In this document: piece after piece, positions 8,139 to 15,850 of the stretch
How positions within the stretch are numbered: the stretch's first letter is position 1
Layout: every line of letters starts with the position of its first letter
DNA from: Paludibacteraceae bacterium
GTDB taxonomy: Bacteria > Bacteroidota > Bacteroidia > Bacteroidales > Paludibacteraceae
Direction of reading: 5' to 3'
DNA: 64,000 nt
Assembly (NCBI GenBank): GCA_016937795.1
Contig: JAFGVV010000053.1
Span: 1 to 64,000, forward strand
Position numbers and translations under genes: made by a program
Notes under the pieces: model-generated
Databases searched by the model: none
Told to the model about the DNA's origin: nothing
Seen by the model: only the letters and a program-made list of their open reading frames with translations

Positions 8139-8146
8139 CAAATATA
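8139..8146 (-). promoter_or_regulatory. possible promoter of the restriction-modification genes
   Basis: The minus strand reads TATATTTG, inside the short palindrome CTATTTGCAAATA, about 120 bases upstream of the Dam-like start. A TTTG lies 24 bases further upstream, longer than the usual 19-21. The palindrome could also be a control site. Confidence 0.3.
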
Positions 8147-8188
8147 GGATTTTTTTTGCCATAAATGAGTCAAAGCCTGTTATATATT

Positions 8189-8548
8189 TCACAAATGACT
8201 ATTTGAGAAATATGTTTTATTGTCTGAAAATTTCATTGTTATTTTTACAAAGTATTCAACATCTGCAATAGTATATAAGTTTAAACTAAAAATACCTATA
8301 GGTTTAATAAAATCATTATCAATTAAAAGCCTCATTATGCGTTTATTGATTCTCAATATTTTGATTAATGCCTTCTCATGTACAAACGCTTTGCCTTTGT
8401 TCTTGCCCTTGTATTTTGCTTTATATTTTTTCATGTTTCCAGCTATTAGGGGCGTGTTTTGTGAAATTTCGAGAAGTTTTCGGGAAAGGTATTTTTCGTC
8501 TAACTCCATTTTATGGAGTTGGATTTGCTTTTTATCAGTTGATTTCAT
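8189..8548 (-). CDS. hypothetical basic protein of the island (119 aa)
   Basis: 119 residues, strongly basic. A lysine-rich middle (MKKYKAKYKGKNKGKAF, about 39-55) is followed by ALIKILRINKRIMRLLIDNDFIKPIG, which looks like a helix-turn-helix or winged-helix segment, then a short beta-like region YTIADVEYFVKI. I do not recognise a named family. It starts 8 bases after the stop of the DUF3987 gene and so is probably the last gene of the element's replication/maintenance operon. Basic charge and the possible DNA-reading helix suggest DNA binding, but that is inference. The restriction-modification genes begin about 170 bases downstream with their own likely promoter. Confidence 0.55.
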   Translation of the reverse strand: MKSTDKKQIQLHKMELDEKYLSRKLLEISQNTPLIAGNMKKYKAKYKGKNKGKAFVHEKALIKILRINKRIMRLLIDNDFIKPIGIFSLNLYTIADVEYFVKITMKFSDNKTYFSNSHL

Positions 8549-8556
8549 AGCAGTAG

Positions 8557-10383
8557 TTATTTACGATATTGGTTTTGTGCATAATGATTTATCAAGCCGG
8601 TTTTGGCGAAACGTGCGATTTGTTTCTCGGCAGTTTTGGCTGGAATTTTCAGTTTGTCTGCAACCGCTAAATATGTTTGGCGGTCGAACTCTGCCGGGAG
8701 CATATTCAAAAACTGTTGTTTTTGATTTGGTTGTACTTTGGTAGCTGTGTCGGCTGGTAGTTGATGGAAAACATGTGCAGCATGTTGAACCAACACTTTG
8801 ACCATTTCCATAGCGATATTGAAATCGGTATCGGAGCAGACAAGCGGTGACTTTAACTCTCCGTTGTCCATAATTCGCAGGGCTGTGAGAATCATAGCAA
8901 TACGAAATGTAATTAAACCCAAGCGACGAACAGTGCCAATATAATCTTCTCCACACAATTCAATGTATTGAATTTGAGTTTGCTCAAAATAGCTATTGAA
9001 CTGCTTTTGCTGTGAAACAGTCAGACAAAACCGCATTGGTTTGTCCTGACTTTGTAGGCATTTATACAACTCATGAAACTGGTCGCCTAAATGGTCGAAA
9101 TAGTGGTCGAGTGTTTGTCCGCTTTCTCCGGCAAATACGTCTTTCCATTCGTAGCGAATGTTCATGAAGTAGAAAATAAAGCGGCTGAATAAGCCGTTTT
9201 CAGCATTTGGAATAAGAGTTGATACTTGTCGTGGTGTTCCTGATAGCAGTGCCGAAAGGCGCGGCATATCAATTTCGACAAACTCACGGTCTTTGCGGCG
9301 GTTGTATGTAATTGTTTCGTGGTGAAACGCCTTGCGGAAACCATCGGAATAATTACCGTGTTCGGATTTGAAAGTAAGTGCAAGGGTGTCACCCTCAGTT
9401 TCAAAAATTAAACCTTTCCCTTTGTTGTCATTGAGAATTTGAAACAATCCTGTTGCACTGTTGTTGGCAGGTATCACAAGCATTTTAAGCGTTGGCTCTT
9501 GTGGTTTTTCCATATTCACCTTGTCGCCTTTGGCTGCTGCGTATTCTGTAAGTTCACGTTGATATATTTCAAATTCAGCCTTATTTTGTTCACGAAGTGC
9601 CTTGTGAATTGGTTCTACCAATTTACGGCACAAAGTAAGCCTGCCTTTACCTGCTGAAGCCTGAGCAGTAACAAATAAAAAGAGGTTGGCGAATACTTCA
9701 CGTTCGGCATAAACACCGTAAATATTTGGAAAACAAGAACTCATGGAAACCAGTGAGCCAAGTAATAAAATATCTTTGTCCTCTGGTGAAGTGCCTTTGA
9801 TAGTAATACGACGAAGTAAATCGGGTAGTTGGTCAAAGATTTCGGAAGGAAATGACCTCACCCCTGACCCCTCTCCATTTGGAGAGTGGGAAAGTTCTTC
9901 GTCAGACATTTCCTCTACTTCCGCCTTTTCCTCAACTTTTGAGTTTGGCTTTGATTCTTTTACTTTCGGGATTCCGACATTTATACCGGCTGCTTTAGCA
10001 AGGTGGTAGAATGTTTTAATGGAAACACCGTTTCCGTGTGCTTTCAAACAGGCATCAAACTGCTTGTCGGCTTCTGTTGAATTATAATCCTGATAGAACC
10101 GACTTAGTCGGTGATAGTAGGCTCTGCCAGATTCACCAAGTTCGTCGGCAAGTGCAAAGCCAAGGTCACGCCAATCAGCATAATTTGGAGCTATATCGAC
10201 TGAGGAAGATTCGATTCGTTGGGTAATTGTTTCGATATCTGATTCCGACCTCACCCCTGACCCCTCTCCATGTGGAGAGGGGGAAAGTGTAGTTGATTGA
10301 ACAGGTTTATTGTTTGCGGTTGCTTTGGATTCTGTTTTATTTGTTTCTGTCCAGTCTGCTGGATTAAATGTTTTCTTGCTCAT
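8557..10383 (-). CDS. DUF3987 protein with PriCT-2 domain (mobile-element primase/helicase type)
   Basis: 608 residues. Residues about 64-132 (NYADWRDLGFALADELGESG to TFYHLAKAAG) match the PriCT-2 helical domain found after primases. Residues about 185-560 are the DUF3987 region, with a P-loop-like SAGKGR at 243-248 and an acidic hydrophobic strand KGLIFETEGDTL. The C-terminal end (about 575-600) looks like a small winged helix. Such proteins usually sit next to BT4734/VirE_N primase-like proteins in Bacteroidota integrative elements, as here, and probably help replicate the excised form. Two nearly identical peptides, SPSPHGEGSGVRS (about 34-46) and SHSPNGEGSGVRS (about 165-177), are encoded by palindromic repeats inserted in frame in linker regions. 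Confidence 0.8.
   Translation of the reverse strand: MSKKTFNPADWTETNKTESKATANNKPVQSTTLSPSPHGEGSGVRSESDIETITQRIESSSVDIAPNYADWRDLGFALADELGESGRAYYHRLSRFYQDYNSTEADKQFDACLKAHGNGVSIKTFYHLAKAAGINVGIPKVKESKPNSKVEEKAEVEEMSDEELSHSPNGEGSGVRSFPSEIFDQLPDLLRRITIKGTSPEDKDILLLGSLVSMSSCFPNIYGVYAEREVFANLFLFVTAQASAGKGRLTLCRKLVEPIHKALREQNKAEFEIYQRELTEYAAAKGDKVNMEKPQEPTLKMLVIPANNSATGLFQILNDNKGKGLIFETEGDTLALTFKSEHGNYSDGFRKAFHHETITYNRRKDREFVEIDMPRLSALLSGTPRQVSTLIPNAENGLFSRFIFYFMNIRYEWKDVFAGESGQTLDHYFDHLGDQFHELYKCLQSQDKPMRFCLTVSQQKQFNSYFEQTQIQYIELCGEDYIGTVRRLGLITFRIAMILTALRIMDNGELKSPLVCSDTDFNIAMEMVKVLVQHAAHVFHQLPADTATKVQPNQKQQFLNMLPAEFDRQTYLAVADKLKIPAKTAEKQIARFAKTGLINHYAQNQYRK
9855..9895. repeat. in-frame palindromic repeat, copy 1
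   Basis: CCTCACCCCTGACCCCTCTC followed by CATTTGGAGAG and GGGAAAGT. The arms CTCTCCA/TGGAGAG form a hairpin. It sits inside the DUF3987 gene, whose reading frame is kept open through it (SHSPNGEGSGVRS). It is nearly identical to the copy at 10247-10290 in the same orientation. Confidence 0.75.
10247..10290. repeat. in-frame palindromic repeat, copy 2
   Basis: Second copy in the same gene and orientation. CCCCTCTCCA at 10261-10270 pairs perfectly with TGGAGAGGGG at 10273-10282. It encodes SPSPHGEGSGVRS in the N-terminal linker of the DUF3987 protein. Confidence 0.75.
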
Positions 10384-10387
10384 GATT

Positions 10388-10723
10388 TCAGAAGATTAAA
10401 ATGTAAAGTAGATAGAGTTTAATAATCAATGAAAGAATTGAAAAGCTACTTTTTAGCTTGACTGTTTCTTTGGTGTGCCAGTCAATTTTGCCATTTTTCT
10501 CACCATGTATGAAATCATGTAATTCAACTAAACAGGCAGCCCAAAAAGCTGTAACCAAGGACGGATTGTATTGATTGTTTGAAGTGCTGCAATGGTCAAT
10601 TAAAACAATATCGCCAATTGTAATTCTAAACTTTCTTTCGACAAGCATTTCAGACACAACAAGTCCTAATTCTACTGCATTGGGTGTTAGTGTGTATTTC
10701 TTTACTTTTATATAATTAATCAT
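10388..10723 (-). CDS. hypothetical protein with C-terminal hydrophobic tail (111 aa)
   Basis: 111 residues. The N-terminal two thirds are soluble, with TPNAVELGLVVSEMLVERKF and a segment FWAACLVELHDFIHGEK that looks helical. The last 20 residues (about 92-111, SFSILSLIIKLYLLYILIF) are hydrophobic and could be a membrane anchor at the extreme C-terminus. I do not recognise a family. The start overlaps the stop of the BT4734/VirE_N gene by 8 bases and the stop is 4 bases before the DUF3987 start, so it is translated as part of that operon. The context suggests an accessory protein of element maintenance, but nothing in the sequence gives a function. Confidence 0.55.
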   Translation of the reverse strand: MINYIKVKKYTLTPNAVELGLVVSEMLVERKFRITIGDIVLIDHCSTSNNQYNPSLVTAFWAACLVELHDFIHGEKNGKIDWHTKETVKLKSSFSILSLIIKLYLLYILIF

Positions 10724-11834
10724 GATCGTTGAGTATTAAAGGGTTTATAAATGCATTTGGGTCGTGTGCCAGGAAACAAGCCCGAGAAACATCCCGCCCT
10801 GATTTGTCGACTTCTATGCCGTAGGTTTGAAGAATGTAGTTTGCCACTGCGGCGAAGTATTCACCATGTGGGATTTGCGAAGTGTCAATTGGAATGATCC
10901 ATTTCAAACCGTCACCTGAAGGACTTACAAAAAGTAATTGCGTATCGAAATATTCGTCGGCAAGCAATAATTGACGTACTTCATTTAGGTTTGGCAGGTG
11001 GTCGAAATCGACCGCCAATAAACCCGAATGTTGCATGAGGTTTTTGTCGTTTCGGGAACTGAAAGTTCCTGAAAAAGTACAGTAGTCAAAGTTCGTTGCT
11101 TTGAATTGTCGTGCTTGCTTTGGGTCATTGATTGAACGAAGTTTGTCTGTACGCTCTTTATAGAAATCACCTGTGATTGCGTTGTAAATTTGCAACAAGG
11201 TTGCAGATTTATGTGGCACTGTATTTTTGATTGGTGATTTGTAGAACGAGAATAAAGCCTCTCCAACACTTCCGACCTCTATCCCTCTTCGGGTACTTTC
11301 TCCATTTGGAGAAAGAAAATCGGAATTTTGGGTATTTGAGGGGCTTTGAGGTTGTGGCTTCTCAGGAACAGGAACTAAGTTTCGATTGTTGCCATAGAAG
11401 TTTCGTTGTTCACCAATATGCAAATACAGTTCTTTATTTAGCGTTTGAAGTAGTTCATTGCCACTTTGCTTGTAATGCAGTTCGGCGAAGTCGAATGCAT
11501 CACCGGCGGGGATAGCGTTCTCGCTATCCGTATGCCGTGCAAATTCGCTACGCGCATTTTCGGCGGCACTCGACAAAACACCAAACGAGTTTGAGTTTTG
11601 TTCTCGTTGGCACGAAAACTCATTATCCAACGCATTCCCCAAAACATTCTCCTTCTCAATGAAAACGTTCAATGTCAACTTATTTTCATTGAATGGGTTT
11701 TCAGTTGGTTTACAAGTCCTCCCCGAAAGGGAGAGGACTGTTTGATTAGGATAGTATTCCTGTAAAATATGCGAATAGATCAGTAAGCCATAATTTGTCT
11801 TACTCAAAATTTGCTGTTTATTTATCGCTTCCAT
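10716..11834 (-). CDS. BT4734/VirE_N-type mobile-element protein
   Basis: 372 residues. The conserved domain occupies about residues 200-370, with FYKERTDKLRSI, ARQFKATNFDYCTFSG, HSGLLAVDFDHL and FVSPSGDGLKWIIPI; it corresponds to the BT4734-like/VirE N-terminal domain, related to primase-polymerase folds (VDFDHL would be the acidic site). The N-terminal 200 residues are low-complexity and contain several repeat-derived insertions: LSLSGRTCKPTE (about 34-45), a segment SSAAENARSEFARH (about 88-101), and LSPNGESTRRGIEVG (about 174-188). It lies upstream of DUF3987 and downstream of HTH genes, the standard order in Bacteroidota integrative elements, and probably acts in their replication. The start overlaps the preceding gene by 17 bases. 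Confidence 0.8.
   Translation of the reverse strand: MEAINKQQILSKTNYGLLIYSHILQEYYPNQTVLSLSGRTCKPTENPFNENKLTLNVFIEKENVLGNALDNEFSCQREQNSNSFGVLSSAAENARSEFARHTDSENAIPAGDAFDFAELHYKQSGNELLQTLNKELYLHIGEQRNFYGNNRNLVPVPEKPQPQSPSNTQNSDFLSPNGESTRRGIEVGSVGEALFSFYKSPIKNTVPHKSATLLQIYNAITGDFYKERTDKLRSINDPKQARQFKATNFDYCTFSGTFSSRNDKNLMQHSGLLAVDFDHLPNLNEVRQLLLADEYFDTQLLFVSPSGDGLKWIIPIDTSQIPHGEYFAAVANYILQTYGIEVDKSGRDVSRACFLAHDPNAFINPLILNDHD
11274..11320. repeat. in-frame palindromic repeat, diverged copy 3
   Basis: A related element inside the BT4734/VirE_N gene. CTTTCTCCA at 11296-11304 pairs with TGGAGAAAG at 11307-11315, preceded by GACCTCTATCCCTCTTCGGG. It encodes LSPNGESTRRGIEVG. Confidence 0.6.
11715..11739. 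repeat. in-frame palindromic repeat, copy 4
   Basis: AGTCCTC at 11715-11721 pairs with GAGGACT at 11733-11739 around CCCGAAAGG. It lies in frame in the N-terminal part of the BT4734/VirE_N gene and encodes LSLSGRT. Confidence 0.5.
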
Positions 11835-12213
11835 AACTACGGATTTTGAACATAGTGTAGTTATCCTTCAAAATTCGCTGAATGTCTTCAGTGCGATAAT
11901 AGAGCTTGTTCCCAATGCGGGAGAATGGCAATGTGCCATTTGTACGCAGTGTTTGCAAGGTTCTGGGGCTAATGTGAAGCAATTGCATTACATCTTGATT
12001 GTCAACCCATTCTTTGCTCAAATCTTCGCATGAAGATTGGGTGTTTGTTAGCTTGGATTCAATAGAATTCAATGCTTCCAAAATTTTACAATTGTTTGGA
12101 CATACATGTGTTTGTTGTCTTTGCTGCTCGTATTGAAATAAAATGCTTTCGGGGCAGCAACGAAGTTCTTCCAGAATTTCGTCTAATCGGCGGGGTTGCT
12201 TGTTGTCGTTCAT
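11818..12213 (-). CDS. helix-turn-helix protein (excisionase/MerR-like)
   Basis: 131 residues. The first 65 residues contain four cysteines (RCCPES near 19-20; HVCPNNC near 38-42) and a coiled stretch. The C-terminal half is a helix-turn-helix of the HTH_17 type: NQDVMQLLHISPRTLQTLRTNG followed by TLPFSRIGNKLYYRTEDIQRIL, the typical recognition helix plus wing of excisionase-like proteins. It overlaps the neighbouring genes on both sides by a few bases (12210-12213 and 11818-11834), so it is tightly coupled to them. Such small proteins regulate excision or the early operon of integrative elements; which one applies here is inference. Confidence 0.75.
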   Translation of the reverse strand: MNDNKQPRRLDEILEELRCCPESILFQYEQQRQQTHVCPNNCKILEALNSIESKLTNTQSSCEDLSKEWVDNQDVMQLLHISPRTLQTLRTNGTLPFSRIGNKLYYRTEDIQRILKDNYTMFKIRSYGSDK

Positions 12214-12575
12214 CTTACAATCCTCCCTTTTTTAGCTACAAACTCTGCTGCTTCTGCTTGAAGCTCTGCAACTGATTGGCGTTTATCGCCAAGCAGCCAA
12301 GCATCAATTTCACTTTTAAGAAACTGGAGTTTCTTTCCTTTCTTGTGGTAAGGAATAAGTTTCTGGCCAATCCAGCCATAGACAGTCTGCCGGGCAGGCT
12401 TGTCGGGCAAAAATTCGCACAACTCTTGTACGTTAAACCACTTGTCGGAATCGGGCTGCTCCAACTTTGATACACTTAGTAAGGTTTCCAATCGATCAAC
12501 CTTGCTGATAAGATAAGCCAATGCTTTTGGCATATCGTTAAATGAAATTTCGTTTTGCAAAATGTTTTCTTGCAT
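12210..12575 (-). CDS. helix-turn-helix protein of the island (121 aa)
   Basis: 121 residues. After an N-terminal helix (ALAYLISKVDRLETLLS, about 19-35) comes WFNVQELCEFLPDKPARQTVYGWIGQKLIPYHKKGKKLQFLKSEIDAWL cut across residues 46-95, a clear HTH_17/excisionase-like fold with a DNA-contacting turn at RQTVYGWI. A basic tail ends KKGRIVR. It is the first gene of the leftward run that continues with the second HTH protein, BT4734/VirE_N and DUF3987, overlapping the next start by 4 bases. It probably controls that operon or excision. CGGAGTG repeats lie about 120-240 bases upstream of its start and are candidates for its binding sites. Confidence 0.75.
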   Translation of the reverse strand: MQENILQNEISFNDMPKALAYLISKVDRLETLLSVSKLEQPDSDKWFNVQELCEFLPDKPARQTVYGWIGQKLIPYHKKGKKLQFLKSEIDAWLLGDKRQSVAELQAEAAEFVAKKGRIVR

Positions 12576-12691
12576 GATTCAAATTTTTTATGCATTAAAA
12601 ATTTGAGGCTCCAACAATGCCCGAGAGCCTCTTTTTCGAGCATTGTTTGACACAAAATTACATGTGTTTTGAGGGGTAAATGGAGATTAAA

Positions 12692-12814
12692 CACTCCGTA
12701 CGGAGTGAGTGCGGAGTGCGGAGTGGTATGTATAAACTGAAAAAGACCAACGATTTAACGTTAGTCTTTTTCTGATTTTGTGCTATTTATTTATTGAAAA
12801 CGGAGTGCGGAGTG
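12692..12814. repeat. CGGAGTG repeat cluster
   Basis: CGGAGTG occurs five times (12701, 12712, 12719, 12801, 12808), two pairs being directly abutting. The inverse CACTCCG at 12692 makes a 16-bp palindrome with the first copy. The cluster flanks a terminator hairpin, upstream of the HTH gene. Iteron or regulator binding sites are possible. Confidence 0.6.
12740..12771 (-). terminator. intrinsic terminator
   Basis: AAAAAGAC at 12740-12747 pairs with GTCTTTTT at 12764-12771, with inner AACG/CGTT. It follows the 331-residue gene on the minus strand and would separate the integrase unit from the HTH-primase unit. The T-rich arm works in either direction. Confidence 0.6.
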
Positions 12815-12816
12815 TG

Positions 12817-13812
12817 TTATTTCATTAGTTTTGCTGCCTTTATTATGTTTTCTTTTGTAATCTTCGGTTGTTTCTGGTCACGTAAACTTTGTTCGGTGAA
12901 TCGTTGCCCATCTTTATCAACAAAACATTCACAAACAATTTTCCAAATACTATTTCCCGGAAACGTCAGAACTTTGTATTCATTGTTTAGTAATTTAATC
13001 AAGTATGGTAAATCGCCTTTAGCTCCACACCACTTAACAGGGTTGCTCACAGGAGCACCAGAAAACACATGCTTGAAATCTGAAAAGATTGTTTCTTCAG
13101 CTATACTCGTGTTCAATTTTAATGAATTGAAAAGGTCATTTATGTTTGAACTCTCTTTCTTAAGTTTAGTGTAAGTAAACGAAAGAGATTCTGAATTTTT
13201 GATCTTCTTCTTAATTTCAACAGGAGCAATAGAAAGGGTCTGAACCTCATGAATAAATATATATTCGGGAGCTGGTCTATTTAAAATAAGGCTATAAATA
13301 TCAGCTATACTCATATTGTCGTCCTTATGAATATGAGTAGAAAAATGGTATTGAATTTCCAAATAGCATTTGATTAAAGCTGTAAGCATGTATTGAAAAA
13401 TGAAAGTAGCTTCTTTATGTTGCCTGTCTGCACTAAAATCACTATGTTTTGAAGCAATCAGATTTAAATCATAATCTTTTAATAGAATCAAATCATTTAT
13501 TTCGGTCATTAATGATTTAATCCTCCCTTTAGCTTTTTTAAGTTTAAAGGCTATCAAGTTATCACTTTCGTCCTCGGTTTCGCGAATTATATTGTTTATA
13601 AAATCAGTTATATTATTATCAATTAGCCTTTCATAGTACTTGATTTTGATTGAAAAGGCTGGGATATTAAAATCGGTTTTGAAACGAGGGATAAATTCTT
13701 CACGAATTGAGGGGGTTAACCTCAATTCGGGCGAATAATAATCTTCTTGTTGGTTGTTTTTATCAAGCCAAGGACGAAGATCAAAGCGCAATATTGAAAT
13801 TATTGTTTCCAT
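12817..13812 (-). CDS. hypothetical integrase-associated protein (331 aa)
   Basis: 331 residues, no signal peptide or membrane helix. The first 200 residues are largely helical and polar. The C-terminal third contains APVSNPVKWCGAKGDLPYLIKLL (split: WCGAKGDLPYLI, about 262-273), then WKIVCECFVDKDGQRF and a basic end. A WxGxKxxLxYLI-type motif near the C-terminus resembles that of RteC-like and other proteins of Bacteroidota conjugative/integrative elements, but I cannot assign a family with certainty. It starts 5 bases after the tyrosine recombinase stop and is likely co-transcribed with it. A role in regulating excision is possible; this is inference from position. Confidence 0.6.
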   Translation of the reverse strand: METIISILRFDLRPWLDKNNQQEDYYSPELRLTPSIREEFIPRFKTDFNIPAFSIKIKYYERLIDNNITDFINNIIRETEDESDNLIAFKLKKAKGRIKSLMTEINDLILLKDYDLNLIASKHSDFSADRQHKEATFIFQYMLTALIKCYLEIQYHFSTHIHKDDNMSIADIYSLILNRPAPEYIFIHEVQTLSIAPVEIKKKIKNSESLSFTYTKLKKESSNINDLFNSLKLNTSIAEETIFSDFKHVFSGAPVSNPVKWCGAKGDLPYLIKLLNNEYKVLTFPGNSIWKIVCECFVDKDGQRFTEQSLRDQKQPKITKENIIKAAKLMK

Positions 13813-13817
13813 AACTC

Positions 13818-15077
13818 TTATTTTTCCGGGTTGATTTTGAGTTTAATTGTACCTGTTGTTTTTTGTTTCTTCTCGTCCACCACCTTAGCATAAACTTGTG
13901 TTGTTTTTACATTGGTATGGCCAAGCATTTTGGATACTGTATAAATGTCTGTACCACCTGCCAACTGTAAAGTGGCATAGGTGTGTCGGAAGCAATGAAA
14001 GGTTATATTCCGTGTAATGCCAGCAGATTTTATCCAACGTTTAAGCGGACTGGAAATCCACGACGGGTCGGGTAAATCTTCAAAAACAAGTTGCTCCGGA
14101 TTGCGGGGTTCTCCACAAAGTTGATAGGCTTGTTTTGAAATCGGCATATATTCAACTCCCTTTGTTTTTTGCTGTGTAAAGTTGAGGCGGATTTGTTCGC
14201 CATCAACTTGTATTTCTTTCCATTTGAGCTTTTGAATATCGCAATGGCGAACACCTGTCAAGGCAGAGAAAAGAGAAGCACGTTTAAGAATTGGACGTTC
14301 GCAAGGTGTTTCCGAAAGGATATTGAGTTCTTCCACTGTCAAGTGTTCTCGGCGACTTTCCTGTTCTTGTATGCCTTTTATTTTAGCCGAAAGGTCCACT
14401 GTGATATATCCGTCAATAAATGCTTGTTTTAATCCAGCCTTAAATATGCTATAATAAGTTGCTGCGGTATTATGTGATATCGTACCCTTTTTATTGCCAC
14501 CACAAGGGGCTGTGAGTACAAAGCGACGAAATTCTTCAGCTTTACCAAGGTTAATCTGGGAAAATAAAAGTGGCTGATTGTTGTTGAATGATTTTAGCAA
14601 CTCACCAACTCGAACCCAGTTGACAATAATGGATTGAGAACTGTTGCGGTGTCGTTCTTTTGATACTTTTTGAAAGTAATCGATAAAATCAATTTGCTGA
14701 CGTTGGTTGTGTTCAACTTGTTCGGCTTCCTTTTCTGTGTACAAATCAGCATTATCATACTCACGTTGCCTAAGACTACGCACACCATCTGCATAAATAC
14801 AGGCTTCCTGATCAATGTTGCTTTTACATTGAATTATACCATTTGAATCTCTCTTTGGTTTGAATGTTTTGGCTTCATCTGTTGAGGCTCGGGTTGTTCG
14901 AGCTTTATCCCATATTGGTGTGGTAACAGAGCGGTTTAGTGCTTCTATTATTCGCTGAGCCTTATCACTCCCTGCCTTGAAAACTGGATAGCTTTCAAGT
15001 ATTAAATACCATTCGTTATGATATTCGGATTTGCGGAGCTTTGCAGTACATTTGGTTTTTGCGAGTTTCTTTTTCAT
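13818..15077 (-). CDS. tyrosine-type site-specific recombinase (integrase)
   Basis: 419 residues. An N-terminal arm-binding domain (about 1-115), a SAM-like core-binding domain (about 125-235) with DFIDYFQKVSKERHR, and the catalytic domain (about 245-400). The active-site set is complete: Arg277 in LTGVRHCDI, Lys305 in TQQKTKG, His361 and Arg364 in FHCFRHTY, His387 in LGHTNVKTT and nucleophile Tyr396 in QVYAKV. It integrates and excises the island by strand exchange at att sites. Two genes from the right edge, which is the usual place. A zinc-finger/HTH gene lies 9 bases upstream and the 331-residue unknown 5 bases downstream, so the three form one operon. No truncation is seen, so it may still be active. 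Confidence 0.92.
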   Translation of the reverse strand: MKKKLAKTKCTAKLRKSEYHNEWYLILESYPVFKAGSDKAQRIIEALNRSVTTPIWDKARTTRASTDEAKTFKPKRDSNGIIQCKSNIDQEACIYADGVRSLRQREYDNADLYTEKEAEQVEHNQRQQIDFIDYFQKVSKERHRNSSQSIIVNWVRVGELLKSFNNNQPLLFSQINLGKAEEFRRFVLTAPCGGNKKGTISHNTAATYYSIFKAGLKQAFIDGYITVDLSAKIKGIQEQESRREHLTVEELNILSETPCERPILKRASLFSALTGVRHCDIQKLKWKEIQVDGEQIRLNFTQQKTKGVEYMPISKQAYQLCGEPRNPEQLVFEDLPDPSWISSPLKRWIKSAGITRNITFHCFRHTYATLQLAGGTDIYTVSKMLGHTNVKTTQVYAKVVDEKKQKTTGTIKLKINPEK

Positions 15078-15086
15078 GGCTCAGTA

Positions 15087-15644
15087 TTATTTATGGTTGA
15101 ATAGCCGGTCGATTTCTAATTTGGGGACATATACAAATTTGCCAATTTGCTTTTTGGGAATACTGCATTTTCGAATGGTCTTTTGGACTGTTGAAGCTGA
15201 TATTCCAAACTTCTCTGTTATCTCGCCAATCGTGTAGCACTCACTTGGGTCATAATTGAGTTTTGTTTGTTCGATTAGTGGTTGAGTAGATTGAATGATT
15301 TCAACCTTTGGAAACATGGCTTCTATGTGGACCCGACTAATGCGGGTTAACCGCTCCCCAAGATTAACGGCAGGGATATTGCCTTTTTTAATTTGCCGGT
15401 AAATGGTATCCCTGGATATTCCGAACAGAATTACTGCTTCCTGAATTGAAATGTAAGGACGGTCTGCGGGAATTTGATTGGCTAACTGTTCGCGTTTTTC
15501 TTCTTCCTTTTCGAGGGCTTTCTTTTTACGTGTGGCTGCTTCAGAACATTTCTCGCAACAGTACTTCGAGTAGACAGTTTTGGCGTTAAATTGCTTACCG
15601 CAATTTTCGCAATTTCTTTGGAGGATAAACTTGCTAACTGGCAT
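15087..15644 (-). CDS. zinc-finger and double helix-turn-helix protein
   Basis: 185 residues from the ATG at 15644; a GTG 17 codons upstream is open but less likely. The N-terminus has a zinc-ribbon-like set CENCGKQF and YCCEKCS (about 13-37), then a charged coiled segment (KKKALEKEEEKREQ). Two excisionase-like HTH units follow: YISIQEAVILFGISRDTIYR with a wing ending LTRISRVHIEAM, and CYTIGEITEKFGISASTVQK with FVYVPKLEIDRL. It is the outermost gene on the integrase side, 9 bases before the recombinase. It is likely the directionality factor or regulator for excision/integration, which is inference from fold and position. Confidence 0.75.
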   Translation of the reverse strand: MPVSKFILQRNCENCGKQFNAKTVYSKYCCEKCSEAATRKKKALEKEEEKREQLANQIPADRPYISIQEAVILFGISRDTIYRQIKKGNIPAVNLGERLTRISRVHIEAMFPKVEIIQSTQPLIEQTKLNYDPSECYTIGEITEKFGISASTVQKTIRKCSIPKKQIGKFVYVPKLEIDRLFNHK

Positions 15645-15786
15645 AATACACGTTTTAAATATGGGTACGTATGTATAAGTATTTATAAGTCGCACTTTCC
15701 TGCTAATTAAGTCGCGTTACAAATATGTTGCAAATATAAGAAAAATAATCGAATATAACAATAGATAAGCAAAAAATAAAATAAAA

Positions 15787-15819
15787 AAATCGCTGTAAAC
15801 TAAGCGTTTACAGCGATTT
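15787..15819 (-). terminator. dnaK intrinsic terminator
   Basis: A 14-bp perfect stem, 15787-15800 with 15806-15819 (core CGCTGTAAAC/GTTTACAGCG), loop TAAGC, followed on the minus strand by a T-rich run. It lies 32 bases beyond the dnaK stop. The island probably joins the chromosome just downstream of it. Confidence 0.85.
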
Positions 15820-15850
15820 ATCTAAATTAATCTTTCCTTGTTAGGGGCTT

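Larger units (their letters stand above)
1960..15750. mobile_element. integrated genomic island carrying Argonaute and restriction-modification genes
   Basis: A block of minus-strand genes between the metal operon and dnaK has the contents of an integrative element: tyrosine recombinase, HTH/excisionase-like proteins, DUF3987 and BT4734/VirE_N replication-type proteins, a 331-residue unknown next to the integrase, and a defence cargo of two adenine methyltransferases, an endonuclease and an Argonaute. The 4.3-8.2 kb cargo is visibly more AT-rich than the housekeeping regions. The right edge probably lies between the HTH gene and the dnaK terminator. The left edge is uncertain and could even include the metal operon. 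No att repeats were found by eye, so the limits are approximate. Confidence 0.7.

Noticed and set aside
1640..15850. Direct repeats (att sites) bounding the island
   Set aside because: By eye I could not find a convincing pair; the limits remain unknown.
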